A stretch of DNA of 64,000 bases from Watersipora subatra. Taxonomy: Eukaryota; Bryozoa; Gymnolaemata; Cheilostomatida; Watersiporidae. The stretch's first letter is position 1, and every line of letters starts with the position of its first letter. Below the pieces are notes generated by a model. The model did not search any database, was not told where the DNA came from, and saw only the letters and a list, made by a program, of their open reading frames with translations. Position numbers and translations under genes: made by a program. The stretch covers positions 2,372,001 to 2,436,000 of the forward strand of contig NC_088715.1 of the NCBI RefSeq assembly GCF_963576615.1, in the 5' to 3' direction. Positions 37,901 to 48,289 of this stretch are shown piece by piece.

Positions 37901-40900
37901 ATTGCTCTTGGTCTCAGTTAAAACACTCAGATCAAGCGAAAGCACGATTATGACATCTATAGTTGCAAAGAGACCAACAGAATAGAGGCGTGTAACTTGA
38001 GCTCAGTAGCCGATATCAAATAGTGACGTAATTTCGCACGTATTTTTTTAGTGTTTAATTCGCCATGAAGTTGTGACGATTTTATTCTTACAATATCCTG
38101 GCGGTCAAATCACCTCAAGCATCAAAAACAATCTTAAATGATAGAAAAATATCAAAACCTTTTGATAAAATCTACTAAAATCTTATGTATTCTCATCTTT
38201 AACAGCGGTTTCCTTTTTTCTATTCCTTACTAATCTCTGTGCTGAATGATTCTCTAGTGAAGAAGAAATCTATTAAATCCAAGTTTGTCGCAGGTAGTAT
38301 TACTACTCTATACTCCCATGAGTTACACTACCTACTCTTTTACTCATTTAGACTAACTGCTCAGCTTCTGTCATAGGCCAGCTCTCTGTTATCATTTGTT
38401 GTCACTGCCATAACAATGCTATGCAAGCAAACACCTGCTATCGGATGCCACTTTCAGTGTGACAATGAACACCAGGTTACAACAGTTACTTTTAAATTCT
38501 TTTTAATCACCTCTTTATATTCCCCACCCCCCTGTTATAACAAATAGCCAGTCATATACTTTACTAGCATTTATATTCTATCTGCTTTCCTGGTTACTTT
38601 ATTGACTTAGTGTAGAGTGTGATAGTTTATTGTGAAGTTTTAGGAAATATTGCTTCAAAATTATTTGCCGTCGCTATGTTGTTTTTGTAGTTTAAAATAA
38701 ACTATAGGGCATTGAAAAATTTAATCAAGTTGATAATGGAACTATTCTAACATTAGTATAGAAACAAATTTTAACGCAATATCAAAATATATTAAATTTT
38801 TGTAATTTATAATTTATTATATACTCTAAAGTTTGAATGTTTTAGTAGCAAATTGAGTGAATAAACTATGACATTAAAGTTATAATATCAAAATATATTA
38901 TATTTTTATATTGTTTCTGAAAATTAAAACAAATGATATTATTTTCAAGTTTCTCTGATTGTAATTTGGCCCAATTCACTGTGAAAAATTCCACACAGGA
39001 TGGTTTTTCCCATCATATTTTCATCAAATGACAATACGTATACATCGATGAGATTTTGTAGATGTGTTTGTTATAGATCTATGTTTTTCATTGCTTCATT
39101 GGCTTATGTAGCTCTATGTGTTATGCTCAGTTTTACCATTTAGTTTTTTCTATTGTGTAACACTGGTTGTCAATCACCTGACCCCAATTGTCATTCATAA
39201 TAGTGCCTGGTCATTTGGCGCTGGCTTTCAGTTGTTCACACTAACTAGTAGACACATGTAACTACCTGTTAGTTGTTTGCAATAGCAGTTAGGCATGTGA
39301 CACCACTGCCTGTCAGTTGTTTGCAATAGCTGTTAGGCATGTGACACTGCCTGTCAGTTGTTTGCAATGGCTGGTAGACACATGTAACTAACTACCTGTC
39401 AGTTATTTACGATAGCTGTTAGGCATGTGACACTGCCTGTCAGTTGTTTACGATAGCTGTTAGGCATGTGACACTGCCTGTCAGTTGTTGGCAATGGCTG
39501 GTAGACACATGTAACTAACTACCTGTCAGTTATTTACGATAGCTGTTAGGCATGTGACACTGCCTGTCAGTTGTTTGCAATAGCTGTTAGGCGTGTGACA
39601 CTGCCTGTCAGTTGTTGGCAATAGCTGTTAGGCATGTGACACTGCCTGTCAGTTGTTTGCAATGGCTGGTAGACACATGTAACTAACTACCTGTCAGTTA
39701 TTTACGATAGCTGTTAGGCATGTGACACTGCCTGTCAGTTGTTTGCAATAACTGGTAAACACATGAAACAACCTGTCAGTTGTTTACAATAGCTGTTAGG
39801 CATGTGACACTGCCTGTCAGTTGTTTATAATAGCTGTTAGGCATGTGACACTGCCTGTCAGTTGTTTATAATAGCTGTTAGGCATGTGACACTGCCTGTC
39901 AGTTGTTTATAATAGCTGTTAGGCATGTGACACTGCCTGTCAGCTATCAGTAAAAGCTATTCATTTAGTGCTGTTTTCTATCCAAATCGTATTTTGAGTC
40001 AATTGTGGCTTCGTATTAGTTGAGCCAACTGTTAGACCATTTATGATCCTGTTTCAGGATTGACACTGGAAGAGAGTACTCACATACCAACTCTCCAGAG
40101 AGAGCTAAACAAGGTTGAAAATAACATTAAAGAATTATCCCTTAGCAAAAAATCTAAGTTTTCAGATAAGCAGCACAAGGAAGATCTCAAGGTAAGGCTA
40201 TGGACAAGTGTCACACACTATGACACACAGTAAACTGACAGTCCCTGACTCTCAGATCAGTTGTAATGCACTGGTGACAGATGTATGACATGTGGCGGCA
40301 GGTGTATGACATGTGGTGACAGAATAGTCGGACTAATAGCGTTTAAGGCTTTGAGGTTTCTCCATTAAAAGAGGTACATTTTCCAAGCAGTTTTTGGTCT
40401 ATCACTGACCCTATTGTTGTAGCGGATCACTCAGTGCACTGCACGCAGGTAAATGACACGCAGGTAAATGAAACTATATGAAACCAATGAATATTAGGCA
40501 AGGATCGTTGTGTTTTAAGAATGAAATAAGTTTATCCTTTAAAACCATTTGTATCCTGATAACAAATTTATCCTGATAACAAGTTTATCCTGATTAAAAC
40601 TTGCAGCTTTCAAAATCTCTTCTAAATCACAATTACTATTTTAAAGATTACGAAGTTGGTATTAATAGAAATTCTGTTTTTACTGTCAAAATAGGAGAGA
40701 TTTGAGAAAGTTATTAAGCCAGGTGATGATCTAAATAAATTTAATAAATAATCATTAAATGTATAATTCTAATAATAATAATATAATTATAATAATATAA
40801 TTATAATCATTAAATAAATTCAAGCTTGTAATATTTGGTAGTTGCCTTTTCAACAAAGAAAGAACAACTCTGATGACACCGCTCATTGTCCGTGTAAATA

Positions 40901-43900
40901 ATTAGCTCTGCCTGTTTCGCTATCAGTTTTTTCGAAAATGAAATTGCAACCTGACTCAATAACCTACTACTTCTTGCAGGAAAAGCTGACTCGTAAAGTC
41001 GGCGAAAGGGATTTGCTGCAGCAAAGGAACTCTTGGCTGATTGCCAAACAGAAAAGGCTCAAGGTTTGTACAAGCACCTGCAGGCTGTATGAGCACCTGC
41101 TATACAATGTCTTTTGTAGATGCCATCAGTTGTTCAATTTTAAAGCTGTTTAATCTTAACGAGATTTGGTTATTTTGACCTTATAAATTAACAAAATAAT
41201 TAAGTAAAAAAGGTAGAAACAACTGCGGGGAGTTGTTCACTCTACATAAATATTTCTAATTGCTCAAATGAGCGTCAGTTTAGAAAGCCTAATCATTAAT
41301 ATAAGAAGCACCAGTTTTAGTATCTACATTAGCAATGAGTTTATATGTTCTCATGACACTCTTATGCAGGTGGCTCACGATGCTGCCATGTCATATATGA
41401 ACAGCAAGGAGCCGCAGTACAAGACTATTGCTGATGTCATAATTATGGTTCTGTCCAAAAGCAAGACAGTTCCTGGTGAGTGCTTAGGTAGCTGGTGATT
41501 ACTTGCAATACTTTGGATTGTGTGTTTAGGTTTGATTAACATAGATGGATGCAGAGACATGCTGAATTTTACCACACTGGATTTTAAGATTTGTCTCCCC
41601 TGCAATGTGTGAACAAGAAGTTGTTTGGCTACTTCCATGAAGTAACCATGATTTCTCACTTCGCAGTAATATGTTCATTTCTTGTCTTTGTTCCTACTTG
41701 TAAACATGTTACTGAGTAGTCTTTCTGTGTTCTGCACAAGGTTTACGATTGTTTCATCAGAGTGAAAACCTTATCTTACTGACCAGACCACAGCCAAACA
41801 TTATAGAACATCGCCGCGATAAACGGTTTTTACTGGGAACATTTTTGCTTTGGTTTTTAAAACACTCATACTTGGTGCATGGATGTAGTGGGTTTTCTCT
41901 GCTTGGTTTTGCTTTATCTCATTCCGATTAATTTCACTGCCTTGCTCAATATTTAGTATTTTGTTCCACTTAAATCTTTGTCACTAATAATTTGAATTAA
42001 TAATCCTGTAACTCCATGACAAAGTAAAGAGGTTGATTGGATTTGACTCTCTACTTTTTTGGTGATTATGGTAACATCATCCTGCATTCATTTCATAACA
42101 TTATTTCAATGCAAAGGATTAAACCATAACACACTTAGTGTTGTTGTTGTGCTTTAAGTTAAATGAGATTATCATGAACACTTGTACATGTACATACTGT
42201 GCAGCTGTCTTAGTTGCCTAGAAAGTCTGCAAACAACAGGCTGGTATTCAATTTTCAGAAGAGCCACCGACGGTAACAGGAATAGTATCCAACCTTAAAT
42301 TGCTCTCTGCTGCTGGGCATGTCTCCAGTTTTTGAAGTTTTTCGCTGCTAGGCTCAGGCATGTCCGATCAAGATCACCAAATGTTCTTTTCAAAAACACA
42401 CACAGCCTCTGCTTGCAGTAAGCCAAGCAGAGGTCATACTAAATCTTCAAGGGGTTGCTGACATGCATACCGGCAGTCTGACTATATCTTTAATTACATG
42501 GTCTATGGTTTGGTTATTGTAAAGAGGACGGGTGAAGTATTAATTTTGTGTGAAGGTAGTTTGCACAGTTGTGAGATGATAGATTTTGATTATCAAAGCA
42601 CTAAAATTTGAACCACTTTCGTAAGATCCTCAGAATGCGTGTCTACTTTTACAGTGGAAAACCAGACATTTATAATAGGTGGAGATAAGCACTTGACCTC
42701 CAGCCACATCGAAGATGATGACCCGAGCAAGGAGAAAGAGGCTGAGATGATACTGGAGTACATCGAGAGGTTCAATGAACTCTTTGAAGACGGCAAATAT
42801 GAAGAGGCTGCAATTCACGCTTCGAATAGTCCAAAGGGAATTTTAAGGACGATGGAGACGATGTCAAGGTTCAAATGTAAGTCATCGGCCAACCGTCGGG
42901 TAAAAGGGTTGCAATTCGAGACCTGAGGGTGTAGAAAGCATTATCTTTTCAAACTGTGCAACATATGGGAAGTTGTCTACTCCTAAGTAGGATATATAAG
43001 TAATACAATTTAAAACTCGATTGTTTATGATAGCCACATGACGCCAATAAAATCAGCACCGAACTCAGCATGCTGATGTTTGTCCCAGGAGCTTTTTTGT
43101 CTTGCTTATCTTAATGGCCAATTATATTAACAGCGGGTCTATTTCTTGCATTTTTACACTTGCCAGTCATGATAAAAAGGCAGAAATAATATAATTGATG
43201 TTGTTCAAAGTTGCGGCAACTCAAACTCACTCCAGTTGCGGTACTATTGGCTAATATTTCTCCAGTTAGAGTATTCATGGCTGATAACACTCTCGTTAGA
43301 TTACTATTGAAATTGGTATGAATAAGAGTAGGGAAAGTGCTGAAAGGATTAATTGTGCTGCCACAGTGCATCATCAGGTGAGACAGTAGTGTGGGCGTGG
43401 CTAGTTGATAAAGAAACCTGAATGGTGAATCTGCACAAAGTTGTAGTAGATTTTATTAGAAAGTATGAGTATTATTCTATCATTTGTAATTGTTGTTGAT
43501 GTTTGAGGTGGTCTGACTGCCAGGATGTTTCAAGATTAAAATCAATAAATTTTGATTGCGGTTAAAATGCTCAGATCGGAAGTGTGACAATATCTATAGT
43601 CTCAAAGAGACCAACAGAATAGAGACACGTAACACTGCAACTTGAGCACAATAGTCTATATCTGCTACAGCAACGATCACAATTAATAATGTCATTTTAC
43701 ACGTATTTTTCTTCTGAGCGTTGTAACCGCGGTAGTTTTTTTGTCTTTAAAAATAAATAGGCTCAAGTGTAAGAAGAGGTGTGTCACGAGCTGCGTGTAA
43801 ACAAGCATAAGTTTACCATGGCAAGCTTCCTAGAGTGATGTCATACTTGGCCCTCACTAAACGTCAGAAACTGTACTTGTGATCTTTTGTAACTATTTAT

Positions 43901-46900
43901 GACACAGCACTGGCAGCCATTAGTCTGAATATAGCTTTAGCCATTATTCTAACTATTCCAGTTATTTCACTTTTTGTAGGTGTAAATGCTAACAGAGAAG
44001 GCCGCTCTCCCTGGCTAGCTTTTTGCGATGCTATAATGTCTTCTGTCTTGGCTCTCGGAGTGAAGCCAAGTGACACTATGTCTCTCGAGTGTGTCAGCTG
44101 CGCTCTCAGCGAAAATAGACTTGACCTACTTTCTCATTGGATAGCTCAAGACAGGTGAGAAACATCTCTAAGTCCGTCTCGACTTTGCTCAATGAATAAT
44201 AAATTTTGGGTTCAGTTTTAGAAAAGTTGATTGTGCACCTAATTTTCTTACATTTTTAAATTCTATTATAAATTTTACATTTTTAAAATGTAAAGTCAGG
44301 AGCATTAAAAGAGCTACTTGCATTTATCTAAAGAATGTATAAATTGCTTGAAGATGTCATTGGTGCAACAATTGACCTTTTCATACAAGGACAACATCAA
44401 TAAGTCAAGTTTTCATGTCAATATGTATATAGATTAGTTGGGGCAGCAAGCGTTTCTTCAGGTTGATAACAAGACTAGTCTGCTTTTAATAGATAAAGAG
44501 ATAAAATTTACAATGATTACATGGAAGAGTGTATACAAAAAAGGTTACCGTTGTTTTGTTGCAATGTTTTGATGAACCGGTAATAAGAAAGACTATATCG
44601 CTCAATCCTCCTTCTGGCGTAGCACGGAAGTGATAGTAGCACGCAAAGTGATGCCATTAATCAAACTGTTAAATTCACTCTTTAAGTCATTTTATGAAAC
44701 GATCATTCAACGAAATGCCAAAAGTTACTAATTGCCAACACAATTCGGTCTGTTGCTTTTCTAGGTTAGCATGTGACCTTGATAAGGTATAGCAAGAGTT
44801 TGGCTTTACAAGATTAATAGAGTGGGATGAAAATGAAACTGTTGAAATGCTTTTTGAATTCTCACTCGTGCTGCATTTTATCAATGGTTTTAAAATGTTG
44901 ATTTTCAAATTATATTAATTGATCACAGCTATTATACCAAATTAAAAACCAGCAATGCTTTGAAAATACAATATTTTAAAACTAATAAAGGTCAAAGTTC
45001 ACTGCAGCTAAATTATTCTATAAATACTTATTTAACTTTCATGACTTGGCTCCAAATGTTATAAAAGTAAAGCTGGTGGAGTACTTGTGGGAGGGGGGGT
45101 GACTTGGGTACTACCGGTGCTCACTCATCTGTATGATGCCAAAACTGTGTCTGTTTTTCTGCAAACTGTCAGCAGGGCTGTCCTGTTGCTATCTTCAAAC
45201 TATCAGACAGTCCCTTTTGCTTTATGTTTGTATTTTCTATGTTTCACCCATAAATCACTAACATCTCACTTACAGGCACCTTCTCTTTATTGTTATGTTA
45301 GGTTGCCAGTGTACCTTTTATATAATTTCTAGTTGTACTAGTTACTAGTTGTACTAGCTGCTAGTTGTACTAGTTACTAGTTGTACTAGTTACTAGCTGT
45401 ACTAGTTACTAGTTGTACTAGTGACTAGTTGTACTAGCTACTAGTTGTACTAGTTTAGTTACTAGTTGTACTAGCTGCCAGTTGTACTAGTTACTAGTTG
45501 TACTAGCTACTAGCTGTACTAGTTGTACTAGCTACTAGTTGTACTAGCTACTAGTTGTACTAGCTGCTAGTTGTACTAGTTACTAGTTGTACTAGCTGCT
45601 AGCTGTACTAGTTACTAGTTGTACTAGTTACTAGTTGTACTAGCTACTAGTTGTACTAGTTTAGTTACTAGTTGTACTAGCTGCCAGTTGTACTAGTTAC
45701 TAGTTGTACTAGTTACTAGCTGTACTAGTTACTAGTTGTACTAGCTACTAGTTGTACTAGTTACTAGTTGTACTAGCTACTAGTTGTACTAGCTGCTAGT
45801 TGTACTAGCCAGTCATGGACGCTACTGATTATTCAGGTTGACTGTGACAGAGAAATTGGGAGACATGATCTCTGACCATTGTAAGGGGAGAAACAGGACA
45901 TACCTCGACATGGCAGAGACCATATACCGTCACTGTCTCGCTCACAACAAGGTTGTCAATGTTATGGTGCGTCAAGGAATGTACCGGAGGGCCATAGACT
46001 ACGCCACGGAGAAGGGATTTACTGCGGCTGACTACATGCAACTCTTGACTACCCATCCCAGCTATCAGTTAGGTTACGCTATTTCAGAGATGAAGGATGA
46101 GTCAGGCATGAGGCTTATTCCCGCTGGCACTGTCACAAGGTTGGGGTGTATGCGATACCTTATGGTAATGCGTGTAGCTTTTTAGTTTCTCGCTATATGC
46201 CTCAGCTAGGGGCATCGGTAAGCAAAATTATAGTAAGGTCTTTAACCAGTGAAAATCAAATGTGCATTTCCAAGGCTATCTCTACACTTGCTTACGTGGT
46301 GGAGGATATAAGAACCACATCTATATGGTTGTAATGGTACTTTTTTCAAGCTGTGTTAAGTCTCAATGCGCTATTAGGCTACCTTCAGAGACCCCTTCTA
46401 CCCACCCTCATTACCATAAGAGTTTGCCATAAGACTATTTAATGATTATTTAGTTTTTTGTTACAACTGTTAAACACAGCTTAACCTTAAACTCAAACAA
46501 AGATATAGAAGCGTGACCTTTGGCCGACCATCAAGTCATAATGCTTAACAAGGAGGTTTATTGCTGACATGACCAACTTTTATAATAAACTAGCGGATTG
46601 TCCGGCCTTGCGCGAATATTAAAAATCAGCTTATAAACAGTTGCAGGTAATGTAGTTGCTTGCCATCAGTCTGGCACATTGCCAATGGCTAATTTGAGTA
46701 AGCTAGTATTGCTAAACTTACTAATAAGAGCCGTGAGAGCAAGCATAAAGTTATGTTGCACATGTGCTCCGGTATTCACAAGAGCGGTATGCATATTTTT
46801 ACCCACATAGCGATATATATGGCCCAATAAATCTGTTGATCTTGTGTAGCTCATTGGTTTAGCATATTGTCTCGTGAATGAGAGGTTCCGAGATCGACTT

Positions 46901-48289
46901 TTGTGCAATATGGATTTTTCATTCTAAGATTTTAATAGCTGGACAAACCAAATCACAGACAAACAAACTTTGAGATTTCTATATATAGATTAGATCTTAT
47001 TTTTCTTGTTTCCTCGTCGTAAATTCAGCTTCTTGTCTCGTACCCAAGAGTACTAGTCTTCTAAGCTTTTTACAAGCCATTGATGAGTGGACAACTCCTA
47101 ATCAGTTAAGATGAAGTTTTATTGTTATATTGTAAACAGCAAATAATGTAATTTTCTTTTTGGGAGTTGTCTATCCTTGACTAGCTGACAAGTTTTCTGT
47201 GACATTTATAAAACAGGTTGGATGTTCCTGTGAGGCAGTGAAATAAATATTCTCGTCATGGGGTTTCTTTGACTTTGTGGGTTATCAAAGTTCTTCCCGT
47301 TGAAAAAATAGTTCTTTTGACTTTTTAACTTTTTACAGAGGACTCATATCCGCTGACTCCCACGATATCGCCATGCAGATTCTACAAAAGCTTTTCCTGA
47401 AGGGTCCTGAAGAAACAGGAAGTGAGAATAACGGTTTAAAGATGGCTGTCTACAATGACCATGTGACGAGCATTAGCCAATGGCATGATATTGTCGGAGT
47501 CGCACAACAGTATGGCTATGAAGAGGTAGCAAAGTGATTTATGGAAATTACTTTGCATTTCTTGAAACAGAAAACCTTGGCTAATCTTAATTTTCTGCTC
47601 AGAACTCAAGGAGTTGTATATTGAAGTCAGCGGAAGTTACAGGCACCTGCGGAAGCCTTCAAAACCCAGTGTTCATGTCAGCAATTTTATCATCAACTGT
47701 CTTTATTATTTTGCCATACATGAGTACCTGTTGAAGCCACTCGCAGGTCCCAACAATAATAAAACTACAAAAACTAATTGACAAAAAATCAAAAACAATT
47801 CTTGAAAATGAAATTATGATGATTTTCTTTGGGAAATCCTCTAGCACCTGATTGGCTAGAGGGAAGTCAGACTTTTGCAAGTGGCCGGCCTCACTAGTGC
47901 AATTTAAGGCATGTTGGTGTGTTAGACCACCCTACCATTAGCAGTCGGTTGTATGTTGGCCTATGTTGGAGTTGCTAAACAAGCAGTACTGGGCGAAGGT
48001 AGCCATAGATCTACTCTGCTGGAGTTGCCTAACTAACATCTCTGTTTGCAAGTAGCCATAGATCTACTCTTTGTTTGAGTTGCCTAACTAACAATTCTGA
48101 TTTCAGGTAGCCATAGATCTACTCGCTGCAGTTACTGTACAGAAAATAATCAAAGTTGCACGGGAACCAAGTGGTTTGAGTGAAAAATCAACTTCCGAGC
48201 TGAACTTTTCTTCTGCGACTTCATCTCGAGCGCGACAGGAAACAGGCACCACTAGACAAGCGAGCAGCATCACAGAACAGACAGAATAA
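34721..48289 (+). CDS. CLHC1: CLHC1, clathrin heavy chain linker domain-containing protein 1, complete
   Basis: Seen: eleven plus-strand coding exons with compatible phases: 34727-34912, 35740-35927, 36812-37041, 40058-40191, 40980-41063, 41370-41475, 42655-42876, 43980-44154, 45837-46139, 47339-47525 and 48107-48289. They encode 665 residues, against about 586 in human. The N-terminal half is coiled coil (VKKEYEDVVNAIERGK, NDKLKKELRELKAAKK). The C-terminal half is an alpha-solenoid related to the clathrin heavy chain linker, marked by EAEMILEYIERFNELFEDGK and ASNSPKGILR. Known: the family is defined by this linker domain, its function is poorly characterised, and expression is often testis or cilia biased. 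The start codon sits six bases after an acceptor, so a non-coding first exon should lie upstream. Exon 3's left end is the uncertain part. Confidence 0.93.
35377..35582. repeat. 17-bp minisatellite (CATGACCATTTTTATCA)
   Basis: About 12 degenerate copies of CATGACCATTTTTATCA in CLHC1 intron 1, just before coding exon 2. Confidence 0.88.
35740..35927 (+). CDS. CLHC1: CLHC1 coding exon 2
   Basis: The acceptor is TATGCTTTAG and the donor GTAGTA, phase 0 to 2. The peptide LIDHVHAYKPLLTRVKKEYE is nearly the family consensus, followed by SIAQEPSTLRNYRRRHDELA. Confidence 0.93.
36350..36745 (-). mobile_element. tRNA-derived SINE / composite repeat (minus)
   Basis: Minus strand: TAGCTTTTGGGTTAGATTAT and CCCGAGATCAAATC, tail TGGACAGACAGACACCGACA + AACTTTGAGATTTATAG. 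The other end, CTAGCCGAATGTCCAGTGTT, is shared in reverse with 46600-46990 and 27376-27600. Confidence 0.65.
36812..37041 (+). CDS. CLHC1: CLHC1 coding exon 3 (left border uncertain)
   Basis: From ESDRCRIEVIRADNDKLKKE to SRKIPG the coiled coil is clear, with donor CCTG|GTAGGC in phase 1. The acceptor TTCTTCTGCAG at 36811 is the only nearby one that keeps phase with exon 2, but it adds about 20 residues (HLRTQARNLSTTFHIFIVVN) that look intronic. The more natural acceptor at ACGATTTAG, just before the conserved ESD, breaks the phase unless a microexon intervenes. Confidence 0.7.
37905..38200. mobile_element. MITE-like element, family C copy 2
   Basis: Blocks ACACTCAGATCAAGCG, AAAGAGACCAACAGAATAGA, GGTCAAATCACCTCAAGCAT and GATAAAATCTACTAAAA are shared with the copies at 7.2-7.5 and 43.4-43.7 kb. 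Confidence 0.65.
39225..39955. repeat. 41-bp minisatellite in CLHC1 intron 3
   Basis: About 17 copies of CCTGTCAGTTGTTTGCAATA + GCTGTTAGGCATGTGACACTG, with interspersed longer units carrying GGTAGACACATGTAACTAAC. It ends about 100 bp before coding exon 4. Confidence 0.95.
40058..40191 (+). CDS. CLHC1: CLHC1 coding exon 4
   Basis: The acceptor is CTGTTTCAG and the donor GTAAGG, phase 1 to 0. It starts with LTLEESTHIPTLQRELNKVE, matching the human P-G-M-T-L-Q-E-S segment. A 41-bp minisatellite ends about 100 bp before the acceptor. Confidence 0.93.
40980..41063 (+). CDS. CLHC1: CLHC1 coding exon 5
   Basis: Twenty-eight codons in phase 0 between TTCTTGCAG and GTTTGT: EKLTRKVGERDLLQQRNSWL then IAKQKRLK. 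This coiled-coil stretch sits where human CLHC1 has its L-K-R-R-D helix. Confidence 0.88.
41370..41475 (+). CDS. CLHC1: CLHC1 coding exon 6
   Basis: The acceptor is CTTATGCAG and the donor CCTG|GTGAGT, phase 0 to 1. It encodes VAHDAAMSYMNSKEPQYKTI and ADVIIMVLSKSKTVPG. Conservation to human is loose; phase and context support it. Confidence 0.85.
42225..42470 (+). mobile_element. SINE with conserved central domain, copy 3
   Basis: Plus strand: CCAACCTTAAATTGCTCTCT, CTGGGCATGTCTCCAG, GATCAAGATCAC and CACAGCCTCTGCTTGCAG, ending CTTCAAGGGGTTGCTGACATG. It matches the copy at 26.5 kb over about 200 bp; the tRNA head is missing. Confidence 0.7.
42655..42876 (+). CDS. CLHC1: CLHC1 coding exon 7, start of linker domain
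   Basis: The acceptor is CTACTTTTACAG and the donor AAAT|GTAAGT, phase 1 to 1. It encodes EDDDPSKEKEAEMILEYIER and FNELFEDGKYEEAAIHASNS, then PKGILRTMETMSRFK. This is the signature block of the clathrin-heavy-chain-linker domain. Confidence 0.97.
43440..43740. mobile_element. MITE-like element, family C copy 3
   Basis: The left end TAGTAGATTTTATTAGAAAG...GTTTGAGGTGGTCTGAC is the reverse complement of the right end of the 37.9-kb copy, followed by AAATGCTCAGATC and AAAGAGACCAACAGAATAGA. VIPAS39 is not involved; it lies in CLHC1 intron 7. Confidence 0.65.
43980..44154 (+). CDS. CLHC1: CLHC1 coding exon 8
   Basis: The acceptor is CACTTTTTGTAG and the donor ACAG|GTGAGA, phase 1 to 2. It contains SPWLAFCDAIMSSVLALGVK and CALSENRLDLLSHWIAQD, the latter close to the human G-L-S-E-K-R-L-D-L motif. 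Confidence 0.96.
45327..45815. repeat. CLHC1: 16-bp palindromic minisatellite before CLHC1 exon 9
   Basis: About 30 copies of ACTAGTTGTACTAGTT or -GCT variants; ACTAGT and GTAC are palindromic. The array ends about 20 bp before the exon 9 acceptor. A higher-order block with TAGTTTAGTTAC occurs twice, about 200 bp apart. Confidence 0.95.
45837..46139 (+). CDS. CLHC1: CLHC1 coding exon 9
   Basis: The acceptor is GATTATTCAG and the donor ACAAG|GTTGGG, phase 2 to 2. It encodes solenoid repeats with LDMAETIYRHCLAHNKVVNV and VRQGMYRRAIDYATEKGFTA. A 16-bp palindromic minisatellite ends about 20 bp before the exon and so occupies the usual branch-point region. Confidence 0.95.
46600..46990 (+). mobile_element. 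tRNA-derived SINE / composite repeat (plus)
   Basis: A head TGTGTAGCTCATTGGTTTAG, a B-box-like GAGAGGTTCCGAGATCGAC and a tail GACAAACAAACTTTGAGATT. The 5' part (TTGTCCGGCCTTGCGCGAAT) pairs with the 36.7-kb copy in the opposite orientation. Confidence 0.65.
47339..47525 (+). CDS. CLHC1: CLHC1 coding exon 10
   Basis: The acceptor is TTTTTACAG and the donor GAAGAG|GTAGCA, phase 2 to 0. It encodes GLISADSHDIAMQILQKLFL and SISQWHDIVGVAQQYGYEE, the counterpart of the human W-Q-E-V-A segment. Confidence 0.92.
47999..48124 (+). repeat. CLHC1: Triplicated exon-start segment at CLHC1 exon 11
   Basis: GTAGCCATAGATCTACTC occurs at 47999, 48052 and 48107. Only the third copy follows a good acceptor (GATTTCAG) and is exon. 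The spacer GAGTTGCCTAACTAACA also repeats, so the unit is about 53-55 bp. Confidence 0.93.
48107..48289 (+). CDS. CLHC1: CLHC1 coding exon 11, C-terminus and stop
   Basis: The acceptor TGATTTCAG begins VAIDLLAAVTVQKIIKVARE, followed by a Ser/Thr-rich tail ending SSITEQTE and TAA at 48287-48289. An AATAAA overlaps the stop codon. The first 18 bases of this exon also occur twice in the preceding intron. Confidence 0.9.
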   Translation, partial: VAIDLLAAVTVQKIIKVAREPSGLSEKSTSELNFSSATSSRARQETGTTRQASSITEQTE

